Shown: positions 1-10,928, numbered from the stretch's first letter. The stretch is 64,000 nucleotides of DNA from Lampris incognitus (GCF_029633865.1 NW_026611076.1:1550001-1614000), one strand, 5' to 3'. The notes: generated by a model not told the origin, from the letters alone. Translations and numbers: made by a program.

Positions 1-316
1 CTTATTTTTACTTAAAAAAAAATACGGCAGTGGCGAAGATTGCTGGTGACGTCCGTTGGTGTTGAGTCTGAAGCCATCCTGCTGTGGAGGTGGTGACCAG
101 CGAGAGACGACGTGAGGGCATCTAAGAGGTTCTGGTGCTTCCTGTTTCACACGACTCAGCCGTACCAGCGTAGAGGACTCCAGCGCTAACTTCAGCTACA
201 AAGACCAAGATCCAGCAAGGCTCCAAGTTAAAGACTGTCCTTGTAGTATCCTTGAACCAGGTTTTGAACTAAATATCCTCATTTATACTGGACTGAGTAA
301 AGATTAATATATCATT
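1..316 (+). other. 5' leader of the first Gypsy element
   Basis: This stretch precedes the gag start codon at 317 and carries no long frame. It probably holds the end of the 5' LTR or the packaging leader. A primer-binding site cannot be fixed without the 5' LTR; a 'tggcgaag' at about 31 begins with TGG as such sites usually do, but the match to a tRNA is not convincing. Confidence 0.4.
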
Positions 317-1468
317 ATGTCTAGGGATTCTGGTGATGAAGGGAGTTCACGTAATGATAATGGCCACACCTCAGGTGGCATAATGGGTATAGGTGAAGGT
401 GCTACAAAAGAAATGCAGACCACCATGCAAGAGCTTGCCAGACTGCGAGATGAGCTCACCAGGTTAAATGGTGAAGCAAGGGCTCAGAGAGCAAGTGATA
501 ACAGTGCACCCACACGTTCATACATCTACGTTTCAAGAGAACGCCAGATCCAAGCATTTAGTGGGGAGTGTGGTACAGACAGGAGATCTGTCGAAGAGTT
601 TATTGAAGAGGTTGAAAGGGTTTTAAGATACAGAGAGCAAACAACAGAAGAACAATGTGACTATATACTATCTCTATTGCATGGCCCTGCATTGGAAGAG
701 GTGCGACTATGCATGAGGGGTCAGTCAGTGGGGCCCAGTGATTTATACTCTTACCTGAGCAATGCATTTGGGGAAAAGCGCAGTTCCACACAGCCTTTGC
801 AGACCTTTTACAACCGTAACCAAACTGATGGAGAAGACCTCCGTGACTACTCCCATGCACTATCCCAGATTTTGAGCTCTGTAGTGAAACAGTCCACAGA
901 TGTAATACCTAATGAGAAAACTGTGCTCAGAGACCGGTTTATTGAGGGTTTAAGAGAAGCAGCACTCAGGCGTGAACTCAAGAAAATGGTTAGGGACAAA
1001 CCAGAGAGCAGTCTTCTAGATGTGAGGAACGAGGCCCTCCTGTGGGAGATGGAGGACAGCAGGTCTCATCGTCCCAGGGTCATAAAGAGCAACCAAGTTA
1101 CATCAGAGGTTCCGGAAACCCAGTGCTCTATTATTAAAACAAACAATGACCAAGGTATTGCATTAAATGATGTTCGGAGAGCAGTAGCCCATCAAGAAAA
1201 ACAGCTAGCAGAGTTAGGCAAAACACTCGCTGATCTAGCCTTTGCTGTAGGTGAACTGAGTAAGCGCAGCACTCAACAGACATTCCTAGAGCCCAAGCCA
1301 CGACCTAGACCCCAGCCAAAGTTCACACCAGATGGTCAGCCTATCTGTTTCAAGTGTAGAGGCATAGGTCACATTGCAAGAAAATGCTCACAGGCCAGAG
1401 GGGGTCAAGGGGACGCAACACCTAGTTCTTATGTAGTGCAGGAAAACTCGCACCCTCAGTTGTCATGA
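317..1468 (+). CDS. gag: Gag polyprotein of Ty3/Gypsy element (383 aa)
   Basis: Structural protein expected to assemble the virus-like particle and bind the RNA genome. The central part (about residues 75-245) is an alpha-helical capsid-like region of the retrotransposon-gag type, and a CCHC zinc knuckle (CFKCRGIGHIARKC) sits near the C-terminus at about nt 1348-1389, in a basic, proline-rich tail. A helical, possibly coiled-coil stretch rich in E, K and Q precedes the tail. The ATG at 317 is the first in frame after the leader. The stop TGA overlaps the ATG of pol as ATGA, so pol may be made by termination-reinitiation; pol also lies in the -1 frame relative to gag, so frameshifting is the alternative. 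No internal stop or frameshift is seen. Confidence 0.9.
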   Translation: MSRDSGDEGSSRNDNGHTSGGIMGIGEGATKEMQTTMQELARLRDELTRLNGEARAQRASDNSAPTRSYIYVSRERQIQAFSGECGTDRRSVEEFIEEVERVLRYREQTTEEQCDYILSLLHGPALEEVRLCMRGQSVGPSDLYSYLSNAFGEKRSSTQPLQTFYNRNQTDGEDLRDYSHALSQILSSVVKQSTDVIPNEKTVLRDRFIEGLREAALRRELKKMVRDKPESSLLDVRNEALLWEMEDSRSHRPRVIKSNQVTSEVPETQCSIIKTNNDQGIALNDVRRAVAHQEKQLAELGKTLADLAFAVGELSKRSTQQTFLEPKPRPRPQPKFTPDGQPICFKCRGIGHIARKCSQARGGQGDATPSSYVVQENSHPQLS

Positions 1469-4400
1469 GCCACACAACTCGAGGGGAGGAAGCTGGCTCA
1501 CCAAAAGAGACTCCAGACAGAAGCAGGATCTTAGAGCGTGCAGTCGGAGAATGTAAAACTGTTGAGGTGAAACTACGAGGTGTTACAGTGTCCTGCTTAC
1601 TTGACACTGGTAGCCAGGTCAGTACAATTTCTGAGAGTTTTTTCAGGGAACACCTGTCAGTGAAAGGTGAAGACATTCACCCGGCATTTGAGTGGTTAAA
1701 GATCACTGCAGCTAATGGATTAGACATACCCTATATGGGCTATGTGGAGCTTGATGTAGAAGCCATGGGTCTGACTATCCCAGAGCGAGGTTTTCTGATA
1801 GTTAAAGATTCTGAACACTCTTCCTCTGTTCCAGGTCTAATAGGGATGAACATTGTCAAAAAATGCAGAGAGCTAGTACACACTGAGTTTGACACCACAC
1901 TGCAGGAGAGGTTTGACTCAAACTGGAGAGAGGCTTTTAATCATCTTCATGCAGTACATGCAACAGACAGACTCTCTTTCGCTAGGGTAGCTGGTAAGGA
2001 TGTAGTCCATATACCTGCTTCATCTGCTGCTACAGTTATGGCTAGGGGACTCAGGACCGTGAGTGAGGATGGTTCTTTTTTGTTGCTGGAGTCTGTGGGT
2101 GTCCCCGTTCCTGGAGGTTTGGTTGTTGTGCCTACTTTGGTTTCATCGGGCAATCACATTTTTCCAGTCCGAGTCATGAACATGTCTGATGAAGATATCT
2201 GGCTAGGGCCACGGACTAGGCTAGGGGTTTTGACTCAGGTAGACTGTGTGAAAAGTGATGAGCTTTGTGAGGTACAGTTCCAGAGAATCTCAGCAGACAC
2301 TGAACAAGTGAGTATCAGTGAACACCCCGAAACACCGACAGATGTGCAGGAAATTCTCGGCAAGCTCAATTTTTGTGGTAGCCCAGAACAGCAAGCACAG
2401 CTGACTTTGTTACTGGAGAAGTACTCTTTTGTGTTTGCAACAGAAGATGAAGATCTAGGCCACACTGACAAAGTACAACATGAGATCCATCTGACAGATG
2501 ACATACCTGTAACACAGCCATACAGACGAATCCCACCCACACAGTACAGTGAAGTCAGGGAACATATTGGCAAGCTGCTTAAAAAAGGGGTCATTCAAGA
2601 AAGCTCTAGTGCTTATGCTTCGCCCATAGTACTAGTGAGAAAGGCAGATGGTAGTCTGAGGCTATGTGTCGATTACAGGAAACTCAACTCAAAGACAAGA
2701 CGTGATGCATTCCCGCTCCCGAGAATTGATGAGAGTTTTGATGCGCTGAGAGGGGCAAAGTTCTTTTCGACCATAGATCTGGCGAGCGGATACCACCAGG
2801 TAGCTATGCATGAGAGAGATCGGACTAAGACTGCATTTACTACACCGTTTGGTCTGTATGAGTACGTGAGAATGCCTTTTGGTGTTTGTAATGGTCCAGC
2901 TACATTTCAGAGACTTATGCAAGTTACTATGAATGATCTCATTTTTCAGATACTCCTGGTCTACCTAGATGACATCTTGGTTTTTTCAGAGACATTTGAG
3001 CAGCATTTGGAGAGACTTGAGACTGTGTTTAAGAGACTGGCAGATACGGGCCTTAAGGTGAAGTTGCAGAAGTGTGCGTTTCTACAACAGTCAGTAAAGT
3101 TTTTGGGTCATCAGGTGTCAGCAGAAGGTATAGGAACTGACCCCTCCAAGGTCTCTGCTGTTAAGAACTGGAAGGTCCCAACCACTGCCAAAGAGCTGCA
3201 GTCGTTCTTGGGTTTCTGTAGTTACTACAGGAGATTCATTCGAGGCTTCTCACAGATTGCCGGGCCACTGCATGACCTAGTCAACAAATGTTCAGGTGTG
3301 AAAAAAACAGGGAAAGTAGGTCACCAGTTTTGTAATATGTGGACACCAGAGTGTGACTCTTCCTTTGAGCAGTTAAAGGAAAAACTTACCTCTGCTCCCA
3401 TTTTGGGTTTTGCCGATTTCACACAACCATTTGTAGTTGAGACAGATGCTAGTCAGCATGGATTAGGCGCTGTATTGTGTCAGCAGCAAGGTGACACCAG
3501 ACGTGTCCTAGCATATGCTAGCCGCAGACTACGCCAGGCTGAGAAGAATGACCGAAATTATAGTAGCATGAAGTTGGAGTTGCTTGCCTTAAAATGGGCA
3601 GTTGCTGAAAAATTCAGGGGTTACTTGCTTGGTTCAAAGTTTGTTGTCCTGACTGATAACAATCCCCTCTGCCACCTCAAGACAGCCAAGTTAGGTGCTA
3701 TAGAGCAGAGGTGGGTAGCGCAACTGTCTGTTTTTGATTTCGAGGTTAAGTACCGTCCTGGTTGCAGTAATGCCGCCGCAGATGCTCTCTCTAGGCAGGA
3801 GTTTGCAGGGGAGCCTGAAACAGACCCTGACTCGGATTTTGACGACTGTATCACTGTGTGTAACCTGATTGAGCGAGGAACAGTTCTGGATCCTGGTCTT
3901 GTCTCTAGAGGTCTGCAGTGTTACAAAGTGAGACCGATCCGTGCTGGGGAGTCGAGGTCTGGTGAGACAGGTACTAAACAGGGCAACACCCCCACACTGC
4001 CAGGTTATACCAGAGAGGAGCTGGTAGGTTTTCAGGCCGGTGACCCCACCCTAAAAGAGTTTAGGGCATTTTGGGATCGGGGGAGGAGGCCATGTCCCAG
4101 AGAGAGAGCAGCTCTGTCTAGTCAAGTGAAAAGATTGTTGAAACAATGGAGATGCATACAACAACGAGAAGGGTTGTTGTACAGGGTTATCACAGACCCA
4201 CGTCATGGAGAAGTGTGGCAGTTACTCGTGCCTAGTTGTTTGAGGGACCAAGTTCTAGAAAATGTACATAACAACATGGGACATCAGGGCATAGAGTGCA
4301 CTGTAAACTTGCTAAGAGGGAGGTGTTTTTGGGTAGGGCTATGCGAGGATGTGGAAAGCTGGGTTAAAAACTGCGAGCGGTGCATTTTGACCAAGATGCC

Positions 4401-5832
4401 TCAGCCAAAAATCCATGCTCCAGTTCAGGCATTCCTGGCCTCCCGACCTCTAGAAGTGGTGGCTGTTGATTTTACAGTGTTGGAGGCAGCTTCAGATGGC
4501 CGTGAAAATGTCCTTGTTGTGACCGATGTGTTTACAAAGTTCACACAAGCGTATGCTACCAAAGACCAGAAGGCTGACACTACAGCTAAAGTTTTGCTCA
4601 GGGAGTGGTTCATGAAATATGGGGTCCCAGAGAGACTGCACTCAGACCAAGGTCGAAATTTCGAGAGTGAAATTATAGCAGAGCTGTGCAAACTCTATGG
4701 GGTTAAAAAGACATGGACAACTCCCTACAGGCCACAGGGAAACGGTCAGTGTGAAAGATACAATCGCACACTCCATGACTTGTTAAGGACACTCCCACCA
4801 GAGAAAAAAAAGCGTTGGCCAGAGCATCTGTCTGAAGTAGTATATGCCTATAATGTCACTCCTCATTCCACCACAGGGTACTCGCCTTATTATTTGCTTT
4901 TCGGGGTACAGCCACATCTCCCAGTAGATGCTTTATTAGGGCGTGAGTGTGTGTCAGACAGGAAACAGGATTGGTTGTCTGTTCATCAGGAGAGACTCCG
5001 ACAGGCACATGAGAGAGCCAGAGAGTACTCAGAGCAGAAGGCAGCTGAGAGGATCTCACTGCAAAATGAGAAGGTGTATTGTCCTCCTGTGGACATTGGT
5101 CAGTTGGTTTTCCTACGTCACAGACCCCCAGGTAGACATAAGATTCAGGACACATGGACCTCAACAGTCTACAAGGTAGTTGACATCCAGGGTACCACAC
5201 ACACTGTTGAACCTTTTGAGGGAGGTCCCATTAAAAGAGTTCATAGGTCAGAGTTGCGACCTTGTGTGAAACCAGTTCCCAAACCAAGAACTAGAACTAG
5301 GTTACAGACCACTACACAGCCTGTAGCTGAGGATGAGCCTGAGTCACCTGAGGCTGATTTTGTTATTGTTGATGAAGTCATTCCTCGCAGGCTTGTGCAA
5401 GTACCTAACCTGCCTCTTGCAGCCGAAAGTGTTAGTTTACCCGTGACAGCACCCACAGATGAGAGTGACGGTGAAGGACCTGAGGAAGGTTATTCAGATA
5501 TGAGAAATTGTGGCACAGAAACAGAATGTGTTAATGATGTGCATCCAAACGTTAGCGACAGTGACTTGCCCATTATTGAAAACAGGGACAGGCCCGCACC
5601 AACAGAGGATGCTGGTGGAGCAGGACGTAGAACCTATGCACCTAAACCTGCCATTAGGAAAAGCAAGCGGGAAATGGCTGGATCTCATTCAAACCCATTT
5701 CATCTGCCAAAGTCAGCCTGTAATGCAGTCTCAGTCAGCACAGACATGGTCTCTAAGGTTTTGACAAGCCTGGGTGCTGCTCTCTTTGAAAAGGCCTTGC
5801 AGGGAGTATTTGAGTCAGTTCATGTTTCGTAG
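1465..5832 (+). CDS. pol: Pol polyprotein: protease, reverse transcriptase, RNase H, integrase (1455 aa)
   Basis: This is the enzymatic polyprotein of the first Gypsy element. An aspartic protease motif (LLDTGSQVS, catalytic D47) is near the N-terminus. The reverse transcriptase has YLDD at residues 500-503, followed by RNase H (ETDASQHGLGAVL, about residue 658). The integrase has an HHCC zinc region (about 930-975) and a DDE core (VDFT about 1000, SDQG about 1059, and the glutamate in GQCERYNR about 1095). The tail after 1200 is acidic and low in complexity, with no chromodomain that I can see. All catalytic motifs are present and the frame has no interruption over 4.4 kb, unlike every other pol in the window. 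Its domain set resembles that of the PNMA-Gag element at 12-29 kb. Confidence 0.93.
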   Translation: MSHTTRGEEAGSPKETPDRSRILERAVGECKTVEVKLRGVTVSCLLDTGSQVSTISESFFREHLSVKGEDIHPAFEWLKITAANGLDIPYMGYVELDVEAMGLTIPERGFLIVKDSEHSSSVPGLIGMNIVKKCRELVHTEFDTTLQERFDSNWREAFNHLHAVHATDRLSFARVAGKDVVHIPASSAATVMARGLRTVSEDGSFLLLESVGVPVPGGLVVVPTLVSSGNHIFPVRVMNMSDEDIWLGPRTRLGVLTQVDCVKSDELCEVQFQRISADTEQVSISEHPETPTDVQEILGKLNFCGSPEQQAQLTLLLEKYSFVFATEDEDLGHTDKVQHEIHLTDDIPVTQPYRRIPPTQYSEVREHIGKLLKKGVIQESSSAYASPIVLVRKADGSLRLCVDYRKLNSKTRRDAFPLPRIDESFDALRGAKFFSTIDLASGYHQVAMHERDRTKTAFTTPFGLYEYVRMPFGVCNGPATFQRLMQVTMNDLIFQILLVYLDDILVFSETFEQHLERLETVFKRLADTGLKVKLQKCAFLQQSVKFLGHQVSAEGIGTDPSKVSAVKNWKVPTTAKELQSFLGFCSYYRRFIRGFSQIAGPLHDLVNKCSGVKKTGKVGHQFCNMWTPECDSSFEQLKEKLTSAPILGFADFTQPFVVETDASQHGLGAVLCQQQGDTRRVLAYASRRLRQAEKNDRNYSSMKLELLALKWAVAEKFRGYLLGSKFVVLTDNNPLCHLKTAKLGAIEQRWVAQLSVFDFEVKYRPGCSNAAADALSRQEFAGEPETDPDSDFDDCITVCNLIERGTVLDPGLVSRGLQCYKVRPIRAGESRSGETGTKQGNTPTLPGYTREELVGFQAGDPTLKEFRAFWDRGRRPCPRERAALSSQVKRLLKQWRCIQQREGLLYRVITDPRHGEVWQLLVPSCLRDQVLENVHNNMGHQGIECTVNLLRGRCFWVGLCEDVESWVKNCERCILTKMPQPKIHAPVQAFLASRPLEVVAVDFTVLEAASDGRENVLVVTDVFTKFTQAYATKDQKADTTAKVLLREWFMKYGVPERLHSDQGRNFESEIIAELCKLYGVKKTWTTPYRPQGNGQCERYNRTLHDLLRTLPPEKKKRWPEHLSEVVYAYNVTPHSTTGYSPYYLLFGVQPHLPVDALLGRECVSDRKQDWLSVHQERLRQAHERAREYSEQKAAERISLQNEKVYCPPVDIGQLVFLRHRPPGRHKIQDTWTSTVYKVVDIQGTTHTVEPFEGGPIKRVHRSELRPCVKPVPKPRTRTRLQTTTQPVAEDEPESPEADFVIVDEVIPRRLVQVPNLPLAAESVSLPVTAPTDESDGEGPEEGYSDMRNCGTETECVNDVHPNVSDSDLPIIENRDRPAPTEDAGGAGRRTYAPKPAIRKSKREMAGSHSNPFHLPKSACNAVSVSTDMVSKVLTSLGAALFEKALQGVFESVHVS

Positions 5833-5867
5833 TCACCGAGGACGTTGACTATATTTGCAGGGGAGTA

Positions 5868-6600
5868 TGTAGCCGGGTGGTAAATCTGTTAAATATGTTA
5901 AATGATTTTCCACTTAAATTTAGTATAGTTTAACTGTTAATATATGTAATTGTTACACTGTCAAGCCATGTAAAATGTCATTTGATGTATTTAAATTGTG
6001 AGGCAGATTGTGAGTGTATTTTTATAGTTTTGGTTGTCATTGCATGTTTTGACCAGTAAGTGGCAGTGGCGGACTTTTATTGTAACTCCGTGCAAATTAT
6101 CCAAGTGCATCTTGGGTATTCTTTCTTTTTTTCTTGTGTGGAGCGCCTGAAGATTGCGGTGTGACGAGGCTCTGACTCCGTAGTAAGTAAGGGTAAATAT
6201 CTTGTGAAATATACCTGTAACATTATTCCAAACAATATTGTATGTCGGTAATTTGACAAGATGGTTTGATTTAGACGCTACTGGAGTTGATGTTCGGTGA
6301 TTTTGGGCGCGAGCCGTCGACCGCTGTTCGCCATTGCAGGCATGACAAGGTAATGTTGGCGTGAATAAAGCCACACCATGCCATTGTATTTGGGATGTAA
6401 AGGTTTTATATGCATTTTAATTCTGTTTAAAGGTAACTGACAGAGTGAGAAGATGCGCGATCTTCAGGAAGTTCCACATGTCTTTGTTAAACCCTGTTTA
6501 ACGTACATAGTCCACTGCCGTATTTTGCACCGTATTTTGTATTTATTATTTCCCTTTTTAAAATCTTTTCTGTTAAACTTGCCACATCTGTGAACATTTA
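5868..6600 (+). repeat. Probable 3' LTR of the first Gypsy element (end not defined)
   Basis: The segment begins TGTAGCC directly after a purine-rich tract and carries an AATAAA at 6364-6369, as expected of an LTR. No second copy is visible in the window, so the length and right border are unproven. Bases 6600-6851 hold nothing I recognise. Confidence 0.45.
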
Positions 6601-6851
6601 TGAGCTGTTTGCTCGAAAGACACGGGAATGTATGCACTCGATAAAACGATCTGCATTCGAAGGTTCAAACAATAAAATTAAAGCTACAAGAACCCCGGAA
6701 GTAATTGTGTCCTGTGTGGTATCTAATTCCACGGGCTACATAGGCCTAGCCTACATTATTGGACGCCAGTTTGGATAAGATTTATGCGCCATTTTAAGGC
6801 CGTCTTCAATGACCTGAAGAAGTTGCCAGTTTAATAATATATATTATACGT

Positions 6852-7027
6852 TGTGGCGGACACTAGGGACTATGCCTCTCACCCAGCAGGACTGTGAGCT
6901 GGGGGCGTGGTTTACGTTCCCGGGCTTGCTGGTGCAGGGTTGTTCCTGCTTTAGTTTTGGTTTTGGAGCTGAGGAATAAACAGCAAACTCGCCTTCGTCT
7001 CCTGTGTTTTTTCCTCATCCTGCCACA
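6852..7027 (+). repeat. 5' LTR of CsRn1-like element (176 bp)
   Basis: Begins TGTGGCGG and ends TGCCACA. AATAAA lies at 6975-6980. It matches the copy at 10980-11155 except for three substitutions. Confidence 0.95.
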
Positions 7028-7028
7028 C

Positions 7029-7040
7029 TGGTGACCCCGA
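7029..7040 (+). promoter_or_regulatory. Primer-binding site complementary to tRNA-Trp
   Basis: TGGTGACCCCGA begins one base after the 5' LTR. It is complementary to the conserved tRNA-Trp 3' end including CCA, and is the primer expected of CsRn1-clade elements. Confidence 0.8.
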
Positions 7041-7047
7041 ATTGAAC

Positions 7048-7806
7048 ATGTTTGGAGCAGAAGAGGAGTGTGAATCCACTTCGGCCACGCCGCCCCAACT
7101 CTCACAGCCGGCCGTTCTCGCCGCGGCTGTGAAACTCCCAGAGTTCTGGCAGAGCGACCCGGCCTCGTGGTTCCAGCATGTCGAGGCGCTGTTCCACCTG
7201 CGTGGAATCTCCGCGGACGACTCCAGATACTATTTGGTCGTCGCTGCACTGGACAAGCAGTCCACACGCCGGGCCATGCAGCTGTTGCGCGCCCCTCCGC
7301 AACACGGTAAATACGTCGCCCTCAAACATCTTCTGCTCCGGAGGTACAGTCTATCTGCCGTGGAGACAGCAGATAGAATCCTTTCCCTATCCGGTTTGGG
7401 CGACGGGACGGCTGTGGATCTCATGGACAATATGCTGTCGCTGCTAGGCTCGGACGAAGGTGGGTTCCTTTTCCCGCATATCTTCCTGCGCCAGCTCCCG
7501 TCTCCTGTGCGCGCGGCTTTGGCTAACTCCCCGTGTCTGGCCGCTGGTGACCGCCAAGGTTTGGCTGAGGAGGCCGATTGGGTGCTGCTGGCTACCAGAC
7601 GGTTCTCTGTGCAGAGTGTGGCATCTGAGCCTCTGCAGCCGGCGTCGGAGGACGCGGACCCGGCGCTGGTGGCTGGAGTAATTGCCCGGAGACGGCGCGG
7701 GAGCGGCCTCTGTTTCTTCCACCAGCGGTTCGGCGGCAAGGCGAGGCGCTGCGTCCCTCCGTGCACGTTTGAGGCGGCGGGAAACTCCAGGGCCAGCGCT
7801 CAGTAG
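7048..7806 (+). CDS. gag: Gag of CsRn1-like element with CHCC finger (252 aa)
   Basis: A small structural protein. The first in-frame ATG is at 7048, 20 bases after the start of the primer site. The N-terminal two thirds is a helical capsid-like domain beginning at about VKLPEFW and running through the LLRRYSLSAVETADRIL region. The C-terminus holds CFFHQRFGGKARRCVPPC, a Cys-His-Cys-Cys finger rather than the CCHC knuckle of most Gags. It closes with TAG at 7804-7806; the protease frame opens a few bases later in a different frame. The frame is intact although pol is not. Confidence 0.85.
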   Translation: MFGAEEECESTSATPPQLSQPAVLAAAVKLPEFWQSDPASWFQHVEALFHLRGISADDSRYYLVVAALDKQSTRRAMQLLRAPPQHGKYVALKHLLLRRYSLSAVETADRILSLSGLGDGTAVDLMDNMLSLLGSDEGGFLFPHIFLRQLPSPVRAALANSPCLAAGDRQGLAEEADWVLLATRRFSVQSVASEPLQPASEDADPALVAGVIARRRRGSGLCFFHQRFGGKARRCVPPCTFEAAGNSRASAQ

Positions 7807-7811
7807 CAGCT

Positions 7812-10800
7812 GTGGGCGCTGGCGGACGTAGTGAGCTACTCTTCATTAAGGACACGATGTCAGGAAGACGGTTTCTGGTGGACTCAGGCTCGCAAAAGAG
7901 CCTACTCCCTCCTGCTAAGACAGACAGGTCGACCGAAGGCGGCGGCCCACAGTTAAGTGCAGCTAACGGTTCGTCCATTGCGACGTTTGGCACAAGGTTG
8001 GTGACTGTTTGTTTCCACGGGCGCCATTTCGAATGGGACTTTGTAGTGGCCGCCATTACTGTTCCTATCATCGGCGCGGATTTTCTGTGTGCTAATGGTC
8101 TGCTGGTTGATGTTGCAAACCGCCGTTTAATTGATGCTGTGTCTTTCGCCAGTGTTCCGTGCGAGACAGGGGGAGCCGTTAACACACGCTAACTTTTTAG
8201 CATTAGGGGATGTTTTTCAGCGTTTGCTGGCGGATTTTCCATCGGTGACTACGCCTGCCTTTTCCGCTGCGGTTACTAAACACGGGGTAGAACATTTCAT
8301 TCGCACTCTGGGGCCGCCAGTTTTTGCGCGCGCGCGGCGCCTCGACGCGGTAAAATTGGCTATAGCTAAGGAGGAGTTCGCCATCATGGAGCGTCTGGGT
8401 ATAGTGAGGCGTTCCAACAGCCCGTGGGCCTCGCCGCTTCACATGGTGCCCAAGGCGGATGGGTCGTGGCGGCCTTGCGGCGACTTTCGTCGCCTGAACA
8501 ACGTCACCGCCAATGACCGCTATCCCATCCCACACATACAGGACTTTTCCATACGCCTGGCAGGTACCACTATCTTCTCTAAGGTGGACCTTGTGCGCGG
8601 CTATCATCAGGTTCCCGTGCGCGCAGAGAACGTGCCCAAGAAAGCAGTGATCACCTCATCTGGGCTTTTTGAGTTCATGCGCATGCCTTTTGGCTTGAAG
8701 GGGGCTGCGCAAACCTTTCAGAGGCTGATGGACTCGGTGTTGCGTGACCTTGATTTCGTGTTCGTTTATCTCGACGACATATTAGTAGCCAGTCCGTCAG
8801 CTGAAGAGCACCTGGCGCACCTGAAACAGGTTCTCCGTCGTTTGGACGAACACGGCCTGATAGTCACCCGGGCAAGTGTCAGTTTGGACTGCCGGTGATT
8901 GACTTCTTGGGTCACCGCATTTCGCCGCAAGGCGCGGTCCCGTTGCCTTCTTAGGTGCAAGCGGTGGCGGAATTTCCCCGCCCGGTCTCTGTTAAGGCAT
9001 TGCAGGAATTCTTGGGCATGGTGAATTTCTATAACCGTTTCCTCCCTCGCGCTGCCCACCTCCTTCAGCCACTTTACGAAGCCCTGCGGCTTAAGAAGGC
9101 TAACGACCCTGTCGACTGGACTCCCGAACGGGTCCAGGCCTTTGACGGAGTTAAGTGCGCCCTGGCTAACGCTGCCCTCCTCGCCCATCCCACACCCACG
9201 GCGTCCATAGCTTTAACGACCGATGCGTCTGACATAGCCGTGGGGGCTGTGGTTGAACAGCGTGTGGCGAATGCGTGGCAGCCACTCGCATTTTTTAGCC
9301 GCAAACTGCGAGATAGCGAGCGCAAGTACAGCGTTTTTGACGGGGAGTTGCTGGCACTGCACCTTGAAACCCGGCATTTCCGCTTCCTGCTGGAGGGTCG
9401 CCCATTCACGGCTTATGTGGATCATAAACCGCTGACTTTTGCCATGTCCAAGGTGACTGAGCCGTGGTCTGCTCGTCAGCAGCGCCACCTAGCGGCAATC
9501 TCCGAGTTCACAACGGACATTCAGCATGTGGCCGAGAAGTCCAACCCTGTTGCTGATTGTCTGTCGCGTGTGCTTGTGTGTCCTGTGCACCTCGGTGTGG
9601 ATTTCTCCGCTATGGCTGCCGACCAGCCCAGCGACCCGGACGTCCTTGCCCTTAGGTAAACGCGTACCGGCCTCAAGCTGGAGGACGCTGTGATGCAGGA
9701 AGGCAGTCCTGCCCTCCTCTGCGATGTCTCCACCGGCCGTCCCCGCCCCGTTGTTCCATTGGCCTGGCGCCGTCGAGGTTTCGATTCGATTCACTCCCTC
9801 TCGCACCCTGGAGTTCGGGCGTCGGTGAAGTTGGTCGGTTCCAAGTTCGTCTGGCCTGGCCTCCGCAAGGACGTAAAGGGGTGGGCCGCTGCATGTGTAG
9901 CGTGCCAGCGCGCTAAGGTCCACCAGCACACTAAGTCGCCCCTCGAACCGTTTCCGATCCCGGCCAGACGTTTCGACCACGTGCATGTGGACCTGGTGGG
10001 CCCTCTACCTTCTTTGCAGGGTTTTACGCACCTGCTCACAATGGTGGATCGGACCACCAGGTGGCCAGAGGCTGTCCCTCTATCCTCCACAACATCCTTG
10101 GATGTTGCACGCGCTTTTCTTTCCTCCTGGGTCGTCCGTTTCGGCGCTCCGTCAGATATCACCTCAGACAGGGGCCCCCAGTTCGTGTCAGAGCTCTGGT
10201 CGGCGCTTGCGCGATCCTTGGGTGTGCAGGTACACCGCACTACCGCGTACCACCCTCAGGCTAACGGCTTGTGTGAACGTTTTCACCGGTCGCTCAAGGC
10301 AGCGCTGCGTGCTGCGCTCTCGGATGGTAACTGGGTGGATCGTTTACCTTGGGTTATGCTCGGGTTGCGTTCGGCTCCTAAGGAGGACCTCGACGCTTTG
10401 CCCGCTGAGCTGGTGCTCGGTCAGCCGCTCCGCGTCCCTGGGGAATTTTTGCCTGGGAGTTCCGCTCCTCGACCCCGTCCGGCCTTTTATCCTTTTTTGT
10501 CCGACAGCACTCGTGTTCCAGGCCTCGTTCACCATTGTTTTCCGCGGTCGTTCGTGCCTGCGGAGCTCATGTCGGCTCGCTTTGTTTTTGTACGGCATGA
10601 TGCTCACCGCTCGCCCCTCCAACCCCCATACGATGGCCCATTTCGGGTTCTTGAGACGGGTCTTAAGGATTTTGTGCTGGATATGGGTGGGCGTAGGGAG
10701 CGTGTCACGCTTGATAGGCTTAAACCGGCGCACAGGGTGGCAGGCGAAGTTGTGTTTCCGGCCCAGGTTCCCCGTCGGGGTCGTCCTCCTTCCAGGACCC

Positions 10801-10928
10801 CGGCAGTGTCTTCACGGGTTCAGCGTTCTGCTTCTCAGCTGACTTTGGACAGTGTTTCACCTACTGTTCCGGCTGAGGGACGGCGCAGCCGTTATGGCAG
10901 GCTGCTTAAGCCTCCAGTGAGACACTAA
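7812..10928 (+). pseudogene. pol: Broken pol of CsRn1-like element
   Basis: The polyprotein is spread over several frames. The protease part (7812-8192, VDSGSQKSLLP) ends at a stop and the reverse transcriptase continues in another frame (8131-8898, YLDDILVA at about 8770). A frameshift near 8880 and a stop at 8952-8954 separate it from RNase H (8955-9659, TTDASDIAVGAVV). A TAA at 9657-9659 precedes the integrase (about 9690-10928, with an H-x-C-x2-C region, DLVGPL, SDRGPQF and the glutamate of GLCERFHR). The order is canonical and all catalytic motifs are still legible, so inactivation is recent. An SH3-like or GPY/F-type tail follows the integrase core; there is no chromodomain. Confidence 0.88.

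Larger units (their letters stand above)
1..6600 (+). mobile_element. Ty3/Gypsy LTR retrotransposon with intact gag and pol (right end uncertain)
   Basis: Two long uninterrupted frames, gag then pol, are followed by a purine tract (about 5858-5865) and a TG that starts a probable 3' LTR at 5868. The domain order protease, reverse transcriptase, RNase H, integrase is that of Ty3/Gypsy. The 5' LTR lies left of the window or cannot be recognised in it; I could not align bases 1-316 with anything downstream of 5868, so the right end near 6.6 kb is only a guess. The uninterrupted frames suggest a recent insertion. Confidence 0.8.

Noticed and set aside
1-6545. Inverted match of about 15 bp between the window start (aaaatacggcagtgg) and about 6511-6525, as terminal inverted repeats
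   Set aside because: The element between has LTR-retrotransposon genes, the match does not extend, and it could be chance.
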